Source: Pontiellaceae bacterium (GTDB taxonomy: Bacteria; Verrucomicrobiota; Kiritimatiellia; Kiritimatiellales; Pontiellaceae). Taken from it: 59,654 bases of DNA. The notes below the pieces were generated by a model. It did not search any database, was not told where the DNA came from, and was given only the letters and a program-made list of their open reading frames with translations. Position numbers and translations under genes: made by a program. Every line of letters begins with the position of its first letter. The first letter of the stretch is position 1. The DNA lies in the NCBI GenBank assembly GCA_016937945.1, contig JAFGVP010000112.1, positions 1 to 59,654 of the forward strand, given 5' to 3'. Of the stretch, positions 50,180 through 59,099 are shown one piece after another.

Positions 50180-50971
50180 TTACGACTGGATCGCCTGCGT
50201 CATCTGAAACATGCATATGCTGCCGGCGATGGCCGCGTTCAGTGACTCGCACTCCTCCCGAAGCGGAATCGTGATTTTACGGGAGGCCAGTTGCATAAGC
50301 CCGGATGACAGTCCATGCGCTTCCGATCCGATGGCAAGAATACATTTATTGCTGAATCGGGCCCGATAAAGATTTTCGCCTTCATACCCCGTCGTTGCAC
50401 AAAGTTCATATTCCATTGACAGTAGATCCTGCAGTTCACGCTGCCCAATCGACCAGATTCCGGTATAGGCGAAGGTGCCCATGGTGGAACGAATTACCTT
50501 TGGGTTGAACGGATCGACGCAGTCTCCGTAGAGCAGGATGCCATCGAAGCCGGAGCCGACGGCAGAGCGAATCAGCGTCCCCAGATTACCCGGGTCGCGC
50601 AGATTGTCCAGGAGGAGGAAGCGTCCGGCGGCGGGAACGGAAAAGGGCTGGGGGGACGGTCGGATAATTCCGAGAATCCCCTGGGCTGACTGTACGTCTG
50701 ACACTTTTTCAAGGAGATGTGCAGGGAGAACTACCGTGTCGATCCCGGACGGAAGGCGAGGGTCATTGCTCCATTCGGAAGAAATCACCAAGGTCTCCAG
50801 ATTGTACCGGCGACGGTTATGGCGCAACAGCGTATCAATGCCTCGCCATCCCTCGACAATAAAGGCACCGGACTCCAGTCTGGCTTTCTTCGATGACGCC
50901 AGGGACTTGAGGCGTTTTATAAATGGATTGGCAGCCGAGGTTATTTCCCGCATTTTTTCATCACTGTTCAT
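50180..50971 (-). CDS. SpoU/TrmH-family RNA 2'-O-methyltransferase
   Basis: A 263-aa product. The N-terminal substrate-binding segment (NPFIKRLKSLASSKKARLESG, FIVEGWRGID) is typical of RlmB/TsnR-like enzymes. The knotted SPOUT domain follows with LLLDNLRDPGNLGTLIRSAV, AIGSEAHGLS and IPLREECESLNAAIAGSI. These enzymes bind S-adenosylmethionine and methylate ribose 2'-OH in rRNA or tRNA. The exact nucleotide is not predictable here. It is monocistronic on the minus strand. Confidence 0.9.
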   Translation of the reverse strand: MNSDEKMREITSAANPFIKRLKSLASSKKARLESGAFIVEGWRGIDTLLRHNRRRYNLETLVISSEWSNDPRLPSGIDTVVLPAHLLEKVSDVQSAQGILGIIRPSPQPFSVPAAGRFLLLDNLRDPGNLGTLIRSAVGSGFDGILLYGDCVDPFNPKVIRSTMGTFAYTGIWSIGQRELQDLLSMEYELCATTGYEGENLYRARFSNKCILAIGSEAHGLSSGLMQLASRKITIPLREECESLNAAIAGSICMFQMTQAIQS

Positions 50972-51052
50972 GGATCGTTAAGTTCCTTTTCGCATGAGCT
51001 TGGAAATTAGCGGAGGCGCATTTAGCATGGCGAGTATTTTACGGAAGAAACC

Positions 51053-52006
51053 ATGATTAACGAATCCCTTATCCGCCAGCTGCCGTCGTCAGCGACTGTT
51101 CATTTAAATGCAGCGTTGCGTGATTACACGACCTTCCGCTTGGGGGGCGCCTGTGAGATGCTGGTCGAATGCGCCTCTTGCGACGAGCTTTCGTCAGTGG
51201 CAACCATACTGGCACGGGCCGGCGTTCCGTTCTTGGTGATCGGACAGGGTTCAAATCTCCTGATATCCGACGATGGAATTGAATGTGTGATTCTTCGTTA
51301 CTGCGCTGAAAATGCTCCGGATGTCAGCTTTAACGGATGCCGGGTGACGGTCTCCGGCAGCACCTTACTGGATGATCTTGCCGCGGCCTGCATCGAAATG
51401 GGCATTGGAGATATTTCATACTGCAGCGGGATTCCCGGAACGGTGGGCGGCGCCATTGCCGGAAATGCCGGGGCATTCGGAAAACAGATCGGCGATGTTG
51501 TTGAATCCGTCAGGCTCATGGCCCCGGATGGATCGGCATCAGAAGTCATGGTTGAAAATCTGGGATTTGCTTATCGGCACTCTTTCCTGAAAGAGAGCGG
51601 CGGCGTGGTGCTGGAAGCCACTCTAAAGCTCAAACCTTTCGATATTGATGCCATGAAACAAGAGCGGGAATGCATCATGGAGCTGCGCCGGAGTAAGCAT
51701 CCGGACTGGAAAACCATGCCCTGCGCCGGCAGCGTATTCCGGAATATTGAGCCCAGCTCAGCGGCCGAGCGGCGGCAGGCGGCCGGATGGTTTCTGGAGC
51801 AGGCCGGCGCAAAAAATCTTCAGGTGGGCGGAGCACACCTTTTTGAAAAACATGCCAATATTATCATAGCGGATCCCGGCTCCTCAGCGATGGATGTATA
51901 TCAGCTGATGGAGCAGATGGTCGGTTCAGTCCGGGACCATTTCGGGTTTGAGCTCCGGCCGGAAATAATGGTGCTGGGAAGCTTTAAGAAAACCATTCAG
52001 GAGTGA
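51053..52006 (+). CDS. murB: UDP-N-acetylenolpyruvoylglucosamine reductase
   Basis: A 317-aa product. The FAD-binding domain has TTFRLGGACEMLVE, IGQGSNLLISDDGI, GIPGTVGGAIAGNAGAFGK and YRHSFLKE. The MurB C-terminal domain has PCAGSVFRN (catalytic Ser), AGWFLEQAGAKNLQVGGA and the final Glu in RPEIMVLG. It reduces enolpyruvyl-UDP-GlcNAc to UDP-MurNAc with NADPH in the cytoplasm, so the organism makes peptidoglycan. It is followed after four bases by the TudS-like gene. Confidence 0.96.
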   Translation: MINESLIRQLPSSATVHLNAALRDYTTFRLGGACEMLVECASCDELSSVATILARAGVPFLVIGQGSNLLISDDGIECVILRYCAENAPDVSFNGCRVTVSGSTLLDDLAAACIEMGIGDISYCSGIPGTVGGAIAGNAGAFGKQIGDVVESVRLMAPDGSASEVMVENLGFAYRHSFLKESGGVVLEATLKLKPFDIDAMKQERECIMELRRSKHPDWKTMPCAGSVFRNIEPSSAAERRQAAGWFLEQAGAKNLQVGGAHLFEKHANIIIADPGSSAMDVYQLMEQMVGSVRDHFGFELRPEIMVLGSFKKTIQE

Positions 52007-52010
52007 CGAC

Positions 52011-52964
52011 ATGGAAAAGATCCGAATCGGTATCAGCAGCTGTCTTCTCGGAGAAAAGGTTCGCTACGACGGCCAGCATAAACAGGACAGCTATATAACC
52101 GGCATTCTTTCCCAATGGTTTCAATTTGTGCCGGTCTGTCCCGAGGTGGAGCTCGGGTTGGGTATCCCGCGCGAGACGATTCGGCTCGTAGGGGATCCTG
52201 AACAACCGCGACTGCAAAGCTTGAAGTCGAGACAGGATTTGACGGAATCCATGCAGCAGTGGTGCGATAAGCGGGTGAGGGAACTCGAAGCGGAAAATCT
52301 GTGCGGTTATATCTTTAAACGCAAGTCGCCCAGTTGCGGCATGGAGCGGGTGAAGGTCTATTCCGCCGGTAGCGGCATGCCTTCAAATTCGGGAATCGGA
52401 CTCTATGCCCGAGCGTTCATGCACCATTTTCCCTACCTTCCTGTCGAGGAAGAGGGGCGACTGAATGACGCCGGGCTACGCGAAAACTTTATCGAGCGGG
52501 TCTTTACGCTGAAACGCTGGCGCGAAATGCTTAAACACGAGAACAGTCGCGGCGGGCTGGTCCGTTTTCATGAGCGGCATAAATACCTGCTGATGGCACA
52601 CAGCATCCCTCTCTATCGTGAGCTCGGTCGTATTGTGGCGGCCATGAAAGGGCGTCGACTGCCGGATATTCAGAAGGATTATCATGAAGGCCTTATGCGG
52701 GCATTTTCGTTGCGTGCCACGGTCAAAAAGCACATCAACGTACTCCAGCACATGGCCGGATATTTTAAAAAACAGCTGGATCATGATGAGAAGCTGGAGC
52801 TACAGGAGGTCTTCGATCGCTATCACCAGGGACATGTCCCGCTGATTGTGCCAGTCACGATCATCAACCATTATGTGAGGAAATTTGATGAACCATACCT
52901 GAAGTGCCAGTACTACCTAAATCCGCACCCTATTGAACTTCAATTACGCAATCAGGTCTATTAG
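52011..52964 (+). CDS. DUF523 (TudS-like)-DUF1722 fusion protein
   Basis: A 317-aa product of two parts. Residues 1 to about 150 are DUF523, with three conserved Cys sites (GISSCLLGEKVRYDG, PVCPEVELGLGIPRE and RKSPSCGMERV). In the family member TudS these bind a [4Fe-4S] cluster that removes sulfur from thiouracil. Residues about 165-317 are DUF1722 (YbgA): FHERHKYLLMAHS and GHVPLIVPVTIINHYV. The fused form is found in many bacteria, often beside photolyase, which is absent here. Thiolated-base salvage or repair is inferred. It is in tandem with murB. Confidence 0.88.
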   Translation: MEKIRIGISSCLLGEKVRYDGQHKQDSYITGILSQWFQFVPVCPEVELGLGIPRETIRLVGDPEQPRLQSLKSRQDLTESMQQWCDKRVRELEAENLCGYIFKRKSPSCGMERVKVYSAGSGMPSNSGIGLYARAFMHHFPYLPVEEEGRLNDAGLRENFIERVFTLKRWREMLKHENSRGGLVRFHERHKYLLMAHSIPLYRELGRIVAAMKGRRLPDIQKDYHEGLMRAFSLRATVKKHINVLQHMAGYFKKQLDHDEKLELQEVFDRYHQGHVPLIVPVTIINHYVRKFDEPYLKCQYYLNPHPIELQLRNQVY

Positions 52965-53022
52965 GATTCCGTAAGCAATAGAAAAGGTTTACTGATCGTT
53001 TCTATTCGGGTGGGGGGCAGGT

Positions 53023-54123
53023 ATGGAAAGCGATATTGCAGAGAATTCGGCCGAATTCAGCGGCCGCAGGATGGGGCGGCCGGATGTTCGTGCGCTGACA
53101 ACGGACGAACGTGCATCATTCCTGATTGTATCGCTTTACATGATTACCTTTTGCATCGCCTCGTTTGTCTATTGGGATTTTCTATTGCTTCGCATCCTTG
53201 GGGTTACATCCGCCGTCGCCGGCATTTTCCTGTTTTTTGCGGCCTTTTTCAATACAGAGGGAAAGGGAACGAGTAACTCCATTCACCCCTTGCGATCCTA
53301 CCTCATCAGCTTTTTTCTTGTGCTCACCACGCTGTTTGTTCTGCGTCTTGTCGGAGGTCTGATCTCTGATCCGTCGATTTCCGTGGTGGTGCTCTATGGA
53401 GGCATCGCCATCGCCTTGATCGCCTTTCGGAAGGCACTGGTTCAGGTAATCTCCGCCATGCTCGTGCTGGTCTTCCTGTTTGTCACGTTTCATAACCTTC
53501 CGGATATCATGTCGGGCCGCATGGGTGTAAAGGATTCCATCCGCCAGTGCGGACAGGCTATTTTCCAGATCGGGCCGATTCAGGACGTTTCAAATATGCT
53601 GATGGCCGGTCCGTATGTCGCCTATCTCAATCATATTGATTATCGGAACGAGCAGATCAACACTATGGCGTCGCGACTGGTCGCTCATTCAAACGATGAC
53701 GACCTGAAGAAAACGAGAATCCTTCTGGATTATGTCAGTAACGATATTTATTACGTTTCAGACCCCGACGACGGATTGGAATACACCAAAAGCCCCATTA
53801 CCACGCTTGTTGCCGGCGCCGGCGATTGCGATGATCAGGCGGTTCTGCTGTGTTCGCTGCTGGAGTCGGTCGGCGTGAAGACCTTCATTGCATTTACGGA
53901 TGATCATGTGTTCCTTCTGGTTCAGTTTCCATATTCCTACAACGAACTGAAGGCGGAGCCGCACGTTTATATTGACGGGAAACCCTGTTATGCGCTGGAC
54001 CCGGCCGACCCCGGCGCATACATTGGTCGATCTGCGGCGAAACCGGAAGCGATACGAAGGGTGTTTGATGCCCGGTCAAAATCCATGCAGCGTTTTTCGC
54101 TTTCTCTTTCGGAGAACACCTGA
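53023..54123 (+). CDS. Membrane protein with transglutaminase-like domain
   Basis: A 366-aa product. About five hydrophobic helices span residues 30-165 (FLIVSLYMITFCIASFVYW and onwards). A periplasmic or cytoplasmic transglutaminase-like fold follows with the catalytic triad Cys in GAGDCDDQAVLL (about 268), His in DDHVFLLVQF (about 295) and Asp in ALDPADPG (about 326). Such domains act as peptidases or crosslinkers. A GGGGGGCAGG site precedes the ATG. No partner genes are obvious. Confidence 0.82.
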   Translation: MESDIAENSAEFSGRRMGRPDVRALTTDERASFLIVSLYMITFCIASFVYWDFLLLRILGVTSAVAGIFLFFAAFFNTEGKGTSNSIHPLRSYLISFFLVLTTLFVLRLVGGLISDPSISVVVLYGGIAIALIAFRKALVQVISAMLVLVFLFVTFHNLPDIMSGRMGVKDSIRQCGQAIFQIGPIQDVSNMLMAGPYVAYLNHIDYRNEQINTMASRLVAHSNDDDLKKTRILLDYVSNDIYYVSDPDDGLEYTKSPITTLVAGAGDCDDQAVLLCSLLESVGVKTFIAFTDDHVFLLVQFPYSYNELKAEPHVYIDGKPCYALDPADPGAYIGRSAAKPEAIRRVFDARSKSMQRFSLSLSENT

Positions 54124-54172
54124 GTTAAAGTGAGTTCGCCCGTTTTCTGGAGTGCCGCAAAAGGAGGCCATG

Positions 54173-54424
54173 ATGCCGATTAGAGAATATGCTGCTAAAG
54201 ATCCGAAAAAATGCTGCGATCATTGCCGCAAAGGGTTTGAGATTGTTGAAGGCATTCATGCCGATGCCTTGGCGGCATGTCCTCTCTGTGGCAGTGCTGT
54301 TGCGCGACAGCTCTCTGCGCCGAGCATCGGCCGTTCCGGCAGCGGTCTTCATGACCGCGCAAAAAGCGCCGGATTTACCACGTATAAAAAGACGGGCAAG
54401 GGAGAATACGAAAAGAAGTATTAG
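54173..54424 (+). CDS. FmdB-like zinc-ribbon protein
   Basis: The start at 54173 lies five bases after AGGAGG. An ATG three bases earlier is too close. The 83-aa product has MPIREYAAKD, then CCDHCRKGFE and CPLCGSAVARQLSAPSI, the two zinc knuckles of FmdB-type regulatory proteins, then a basic Ser/Gly-rich tail. The family is widespread and its function is poorly known. It is 19 bases upstream of recD2. Confidence 0.8.
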   Translation: MPIREYAAKDPKKCCDHCRKGFEIVEGIHADALAACPLCGSAVARQLSAPSIGRSGSGLHDRAKSAGFTTYKKTGKGEYEKKY

Positions 54425-54443
54425 GATGACTGCAGTATAAGCC

Positions 54444-56603
54444 ATGGATAAACTGGACGGTCAGATTGAGCGGGTCGTTTTCCGTAATGAGGAAAACGGC
54501 TTTTGCGTGTTACGGGTTAAGGTGCGGGGGCATAAGGATTTTGTCACCGTTACCGGCACTACGCCCGCAGTTGCCGCGGGCGAGTGGCTGGCCGCCGATG
54601 GCGACTGGTTGGTAGACCCCCGGCACGGGAAGCAGTTCAAGGCCGAAAGGATGCGGATGTCCCAGCCGGATACACTTGAAGGCATCGAAAAATATCTGGC
54701 ATCCGGCATGGTAAAGGGTATCGGCAAGGAGTATGCGTCGCGCCTCGTTAAGGCCTTCGGGAGGGATGTCTTCGATGTGATCGAGAATTCATCCGGCAAG
54801 CTCCAGAAAGTGGCAGGAATCGGACGCCAGCGGCGCGAAAACATCAAGAAGGCGTGGGATGAGCAGAAAAATGTCCGGCAGATCATGTCGTTTCTCTTCA
54901 GCCACGGCATAAGCACCACACGCGCCTTTCGGATTCACAAGATCTACGGAGACAAAGCAATCGAGTTGGTACAACGCGATCCTTACTGCCTCGCACGCGA
55001 CATCCGTGGCATCGGCTTTCTGATTGCAGACCAGATTGCCATGAAGCTTGGTATCGGCCGCGATTCCGATCTGCGTGCACGCGCCGGAATTGAATTCACC
55101 CTGGGAGAGCTCACCGCGAGCGGGCACTGCGCGTATGTCCGGAATGATCTGTTGTCTCGCACGGCCGAGTTGCTTGAAATTAATCTGGAAATCATCGAAA
55201 AGGCACTAAATTATTCGATCGAGAATGAGCGGCTGATCCAGCGATCCGATCGTCAGGGGCGTGAACTCATTTATCTTCCGAAACTCTTCTTTGCAGAGAT
55301 TGAGCTGGCAAAAAAACTGCATCTGCTGGCTGTGCAACCGCATCCATGTCCCTCAATCAACGCCGCAAATGCTCTGAAGTGGGTTCAGGATAAGACCGGA
55401 ATTGCGTTGGCCCGTGCTCAGAAAGAGGCGCTTTGCACAGCCATAAAATCCAAGGTCATGGTCATCACCGGCGGCCCCGGGGTCGGGAAAACAACACTGG
55501 TTAATTCTGTGCTGATGGTGCTTAAGGCCAAAAAGATGCGAGTCTCCCTTTGTGCGCCGACAGGCCGTGCGGCAAAACGGATGGCGGAAACCACGGGAAT
55601 GGAAGCCCGTACGATTCATCGACTGCTGCAATATAATCCGGGAACCGGAGGATTCATTCATCGCGGAGACAACCCGCTGGAATGCGATGTTCTGATTGTT
55701 GATGAATCCAGCATGATTGACGTGGTACTGGCATCGCAGCTGATGGACGCAGTTCCACTTCACGCAGCAGTCATAATTGTAGGCGATGCCGACCAGCTTC
55801 CGTCCGTCGGACCGGGATGTGTGCTGCTGGACATTATCCGTTCAAAAACCCTTCCCGTCGGACATCTCAGCGAAGTATTCCGGCAGGCAGCGTCCAGCCG
55901 TATTATCACCAATGCGCACCGCATTAATCAGGGAGCGATGCCTGAACTGCCGGAAGAGGGCGATGCGAGCGATTTTTATTTTGTAGAGGCGGACGAACCG
56001 GAGAAGGCGCTGGCGTTGCTCGGAAAAATGGTTCATCAGTCGATTCCGCGAAAGTTCCGGTTTAATCCCCGCGAGGATATCCAGGTTCTCACACCAATGC
56101 AGAAGGGCGAACTCGGCGCCCGCAATCTTAATCAGACCCTTCAGCAACTCATGAATCCATCCGGCGAACAGGTTGAACGGTTCGGGATGGTCTATCGGGT
56201 CGGCGACAAGGTGATGCAGACGGAAAACGACTACGACAAAGAGGTCTACAATGGCGATATAGGCCGCATTGTGCAGATTGATTCCGAATCCTCCGAGCTG
56301 GCCGTTGATTATGAGGGGCGTCGCGTGGTGTATGATTTCAGGGAACTGGATGAACTGACGCTATCCTATGCCATAACGATCCACAAAAGCCAGGGAAGCG
56401 AGTATCCCTGCGTCGTGATTCCCTTGCACACACAGCACTTTGTGTTGCTTCAACGCAGCCTGATTTATACTGCTGTAACCCGCGCTAAAAAACTGGTTGT
56501 GGTTATCGGCACTAAAAAAGCCCTGCAGATGGCCGTTGGTCGATCGGACTCTAGGGAACGTATTACCACCCTGTCTGATCGACTGAACGAGTATTCCCGT
56601 TAA
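54444..56603 (+). CDS. recD2: RecD2 (RecD-like) DNA helicase
   Basis: A 719-aa product with the RecD2 layout. An N-terminal OB-like region comes first (RVVFRNEENGFCVLRVKV), helix-hairpin-helix motifs next (GMVKGIGKEYASRLVKAFG, KVAGIGRQRRENI), then the SF1B helicase. Helicase motifs are Walker A GGPGVGKTT (about 342), Walker B VDESSMIDV, GDADQLPSVGPG, and the C-terminal TIHKSQGSEYP and TAVTRAKKL. It unwinds DNA 5' to 3' for repair outside RecBCD. Length fits RecD2. A terminator follows. Confidence 0.95.
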   Translation: MDKLDGQIERVVFRNEENGFCVLRVKVRGHKDFVTVTGTTPAVAAGEWLAADGDWLVDPRHGKQFKAERMRMSQPDTLEGIEKYLASGMVKGIGKEYASRLVKAFGRDVFDVIENSSGKLQKVAGIGRQRRENIKKAWDEQKNVRQIMSFLFSHGISTTRAFRIHKIYGDKAIELVQRDPYCLARDIRGIGFLIADQIAMKLGIGRDSDLRARAGIEFTLGELTASGHCAYVRNDLLSRTAELLEINLEIIEKALNYSIENERLIQRSDRQGRELIYLPKLFFAEIELAKKLHLLAVQPHPCPSINAANALKWVQDKTGIALARAQKEALCTAIKSKVMVITGGPGVGKTTLVNSVLMVLKAKKMRVSLCAPTGRAAKRMAETTGMEARTIHRLLQYNPGTGGFIHRGDNPLECDVLIVDESSMIDVVLASQLMDAVPLHAAVIIVGDADQLPSVGPGCVLLDIIRSKTLPVGHLSEVFRQAASSRIITNAHRINQGAMPELPEEGDASDFYFVEADEPEKALALLGKMVHQSIPRKFRFNPREDIQVLTPMQKGELGARNLNQTLQQLMNPSGEQVERFGMVYRVGDKVMQTENDYDKEVYNGDIGRIVQIDSESSELAVDYEGRRVVYDFRELDELTLSYAITIHKSQGSEYPCVVIPLHTQHFVLLQRSLIYTAVTRAKKLVVVIGTKKALQMAVGRSDSRERITTLSDRLNEYSR

Positions 56604-56617
56604 CCCTTCAGGATCGG

Positions 56618-56648
56618 AAAAAAAGCCTGCCCCGAAGGACAGGCTTAA
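56618..56648. terminator. Bidirectional terminator between recD2 and tRNA-Gly
   Basis: AGCCTG-CC (56624-56632) pairs with GG-CAGGCT (56637-56645) around CGAA. An A run precedes it on the plus strand, giving TTTTTTT on the minus strand after the tRNA. Confidence 0.85.
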
Positions 56649-56650
56649 AG

Positions 56651-56725
56651 TGGAGCGAGCGAAGGGATTCGAACCCTCGACATTCACCTTGGCAAGGTGA
56701 AGCTCTACCACTGAGCTACGCTCGC
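56651..56725 (-). tRNA. tRNA-Gly(GCC)
   Basis: Acceptor GCGAGCG/CGCTCGC, D-arm GCTC-GAGC, anticodon stem TTCACC/GGTGAA with GCC at the anticodon, T-loop TTCGAAT, discriminator T and encoded CCA. The total is 75 bases. Confidence 0.95.
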
Positions 56726-56755
56726 TTTTTCTCAAAAACGAAGCGCCATTATTGA

Positions 56756-56812
56756 GATCGGCGTTTTGTTTGCAAGCCAAAATATTTGAAAAAGTGATCG
56801 GCATTTTGTTTG
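56756..56812. repeat. Two 17-base direct repeats 40 bases apart
   Basis: GATCGGCRTTTTGTTTG occurs at 56756-56772 and 56796-56812 with one difference (G or A). The 40-base spacing is close to four DNA turns, which suits a regulator bound on one face. It lies 140-195 bases ahead of the exosortase start. Confidence 0.6.
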
Positions 56813-56866
56813 AGGTGTCGAACTCCGTCTGTAGCATGGATTTGTGCTTTTGAAGGGTGTTTTCGG

Positions 56867-56886
56867 GTGCCATTGGATCATGGCAC
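56867..56886. promoter_or_regulatory. Perfect palindrome, operator-like, upstream of the exosortase
   Basis: GTGCCAT (56867-56873), six bases, ATGGCAC (56880-56886). The perfect 7-base arms are about 64 bases upstream of the ATG. A dimeric repressor or activator site is likely. It could also be an RNA hairpin in the leader. Confidence 0.5.
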
Positions 56887-56949
56887 TTGTTTTTAAACGG
56901 TGGCTGTGATAGCAATGAAAGCCAATTTTGAACATGTGGGATTTTAATC

Positions 56950-57927
56950 ATGAACGATTCTAAAACCGATAATCCGCTGATCTGGAGCGACCGTTGGCGT
57001 CTCGGTGCACTCTCAAAAACCGAGCTGGCGAATATTGTCTTCGCATCGGTTCTTATCGGGTTTCTCTTTGTGCTGTTTCATCTGATGGGAAATACCGTGG
57101 AGAACGTCGAGAGCCACTCCGCCTTTCGATGGATGATTTCGCGATGGAATGATGAAATTTCGTTTGGTGCAGACTATTCCCATGGTTATCTCATTCCGTT
57201 CGTGAGTCTGGGCATCATCTGGTACAAGCGGGATGAGTTTTTTGACGCGACCAAAAAGGTCTGTATGGCAGGTTTCTATCTGATCATCGTTGCACTGGCG
57301 ATTCATTGGCTGGGTGCTAAAATGCAGCAGACGCGGCTATCCCTGATCAGCCTAATTCTGATTCTGTGGGGCGTTCCTCTCTACTTTTTCGGGTGGCAGG
57401 TTGCTAAGTTACTTATTTTCCCCTGCGCCTATCTGATTTTCTGTGTTCCTCTGAACTTTCTGGATGCATTAGCCGGTCCTTTGCAGATTGTGGCGTCCAG
57501 TCTGGGTGAGCATACGCTGAATGGGATTGGGATTGAATGTCATCGTGTCGGATCGGTTTTGACGTCACCCTATTTTGAGCCGCTTAACGTTGAGGCGCCT
57601 TGTTCGGGATTGCGATCGTTGCTGGCCATGACGGCGCTTACCGCTGTTTATGGTTACCTGACCCAGAAAACCTTTATTAAGAAGTGGTTGCTTTTCGTGC
57701 TGTCCATTCCAATCGCCGTAATTGCCAATGTGGGTCGTATTATTTCGATTGCGTTGGTTTCTGTCACGGCCGGGGCCGATATTGCGACCGGTCTTCACCA
57801 TGACTGGTCGGGTTATGTTCTTTTCGCGGTTGCCATCGGTCTGATGATCGGTGTCGGCAGGGTTCTTCAGATTAATTACAGGGAGTGCTTTTTCAAATGG
57901 AAAGAAGCTTATTTAAACCGTTCCTGA
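56950..57927 (+). CDS. xrt: Exosortase (PEP-CTERM-type transpeptidase)
   Basis: A 325-aa product with about eight membrane helices. The catalytic residues are present: Cys in EAPCSGLRSL (about 218), Arg in NVGRII (about 263) and His in HHDWSGY (about 283). FGADYSHGYLIPFVSLGIIW near the N terminus is also typical. Exosortases cut C-terminal PEP-CTERM-like tails of exported proteins in the inner membrane, often for matrix or exopolysaccharide-linked proteins. It overlaps the EpsI-like gene by 31 bases. No PEP-CTERM target is next to it. Confidence 0.9.
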   Translation: MNDSKTDNPLIWSDRWRLGALSKTELANIVFASVLIGFLFVLFHLMGNTVENVESHSAFRWMISRWNDEISFGADYSHGYLIPFVSLGIIWYKRDEFFDATKKVCMAGFYLIIVALAIHWLGAKMQQTRLSLISLILILWGVPLYFFGWQVAKLLIFPCAYLIFCVPLNFLDALAGPLQIVASSLGEHTLNGIGIECHRVGSVLTSPYFEPLNVEAPCSGLRSLLAMTALTAVYGYLTQKTFIKKWLLFVLSIPIAVIANVGRIISIALVSVTAGADIATGLHHDWSGYVLFAVAIGLMIGVGRVLQINYRECFFKWKEAYLNRS

Positions 57928-58694
57928 GCATTGTTATCGTGATGATTCTCTCGATTTTTGCACTGGCTTTCACGACCGGTGTGGAACTTGATTTTTTGCC
58001 CGGCGTAAAGATGGCGCTACCCGACGAGGTCGGCGGGTGGGTAGGAAACGAGTTGCGTTTCTGCCATAATGCGGAGGCGTGCGACCGTAATTATGCCCAC
58101 AACGGCGTATATGTCAGCGAACTTGATATTCCGGATATTTGTCCGGATTGCGGGGAAATGCTCTACAATATGAGCCGGGCGGAGTCTGAGCAGCTTCCTG
58201 AGGATACAGAGTTTCTCAAGTCCGCATACACGAATGATGCAGGAACCCGTATCTTTACATCGGTTGTTTTGAGCGGAACGGCCCGTGACAGCATTCACCG
58301 CCCGCAACGCTGTCTGAAGGGGCAGGGAAATACACTGGACGGCGAGTACACTCTCGATGTTCCGATTGAGGGGCGCGAACCGTTGAAGGTTCGCGTGATT
58401 AAGACTTCCCGTATTTATCAGGGGCCGGAGGGGCAGGTGACCTATTATGGCTATTATGCCTATTGGTTTGTGGGGCAGGATCGCGAGACGCCCTATCATC
58501 TTGGGCGCATGTTCTGGCTGGCCTGGGATCGTGTGGTTCGCAGTAGGGCCAATCGCTGGGCCTATATTGCGGTATCCGGGACGCGTGAAGAGACTGGAAA
58601 TGACTATGAATCGGATGTCATCGATTTTATTGAGTCCGTCTACCCCTATCTGCTGACTGAGACGATGCGGGCCAAAGTTTACCATGACTCCTGA
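57897..58694 (+). CDS. EpsI-like exosortase-associated protein with a Cys-rich insert
   Basis: The start is ATG 57897, inside the exosortase frame. A GTG at 57885 is an alternative. The 265-aa product has a signal anchor (about 6-28), PDEVGGWVGNE and later GQGNTLDGEYTLDV, YYAYWFVGQDRETP and RVVRSRANRWAYIAVSG, which match the EpsI domain (DUF3485). Between them it carries Cys/His (CHNAEACDRNY, ICPDCGEML), a likely metal-binding insert. EpsI proteins are co-encoded with exosortases and are needed for export or assembly of the product. It is followed by a weak terminator. Confidence 0.83.
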   Translation: MERSLFKPFLSIVIVMILSIFALAFTTGVELDFLPGVKMALPDEVGGWVGNELRFCHNAEACDRNYAHNGVYVSELDIPDICPDCGEMLYNMSRAESEQLPEDTEFLKSAYTNDAGTRIFTSVVLSGTARDSIHRPQRCLKGQGNTLDGEYTLDVPIEGREPLKVRVIKTSRIYQGPEGQVTYYGYYAYWFVGQDRETPYHLGRMFWLAWDRVVRSRANRWAYIAVSGTREETGNDYESDVIDFIESVYPYLLTETMRAKVYHDS

Positions 58695-58709
58695 ATCGTT
58701 GGCGACTTT

Positions 58710-58735
58710 CGGTTTCGGGGATTGAAACCGGTTTT
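58710..58735 (+). terminator. Weak terminator of the exosortase operon
   Basis: CGGTTTC (58710-58716) pairs with GAAACCG (58724-58730) and is followed by GTTTTG. The T run is short. Confidence 0.4.
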
Positions 58736-59099
58736 GCAGAAGGGTTATCGATCCGCTTCTCCGATCATGCGGATTTGTACGATTTTGATGCAGTAATGTG
58801 CGGGGCTATACAGCCGTTTTTGACGGATTTCATCATTTCTGGGCCGGTGGTGCCGGAGGCGGATGCCTCAGGGCCGGATCGGGGTGGTTCTGCCGGTGCA
58901 TTCGTGCTATCCGGTTCCGAGCAGACGGTAGTGAGGGGCAAGATCCGTAAAAATCCTTTCCACCATTCGATCCCCCCGGCCCCGATAAAACAGACGGCGT
59001 TGAGCTGCCGGGCATGTCGTTTGATTTCAATGGAAATGAGCAACAGCATGCGCACACGCTGAGCGGTGAGCAGCGTTCAAGTATTTCGGGCATCCAGGC
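58736..59099. other. No convincing gene
   Basis: A 364-base stretch after the exosortase operon. Open frames exist on both strands (for example 95 codons from 58775 on plus), but they lack ribosome binding sites and recognisable motifs. It may be further decayed transposon sequence. Confidence 0.4.

Noticed and set aside
56880-56900. Sigma54 promoter for the exosortase
   Set aside because: TGGCAC is present, but there is no GC at the required ten-base spacing.
58775-59062. 95-codon plus-strand gene
   Set aside because: No ribosome binding site or motif, and it lies beside decayed transposon sequence.
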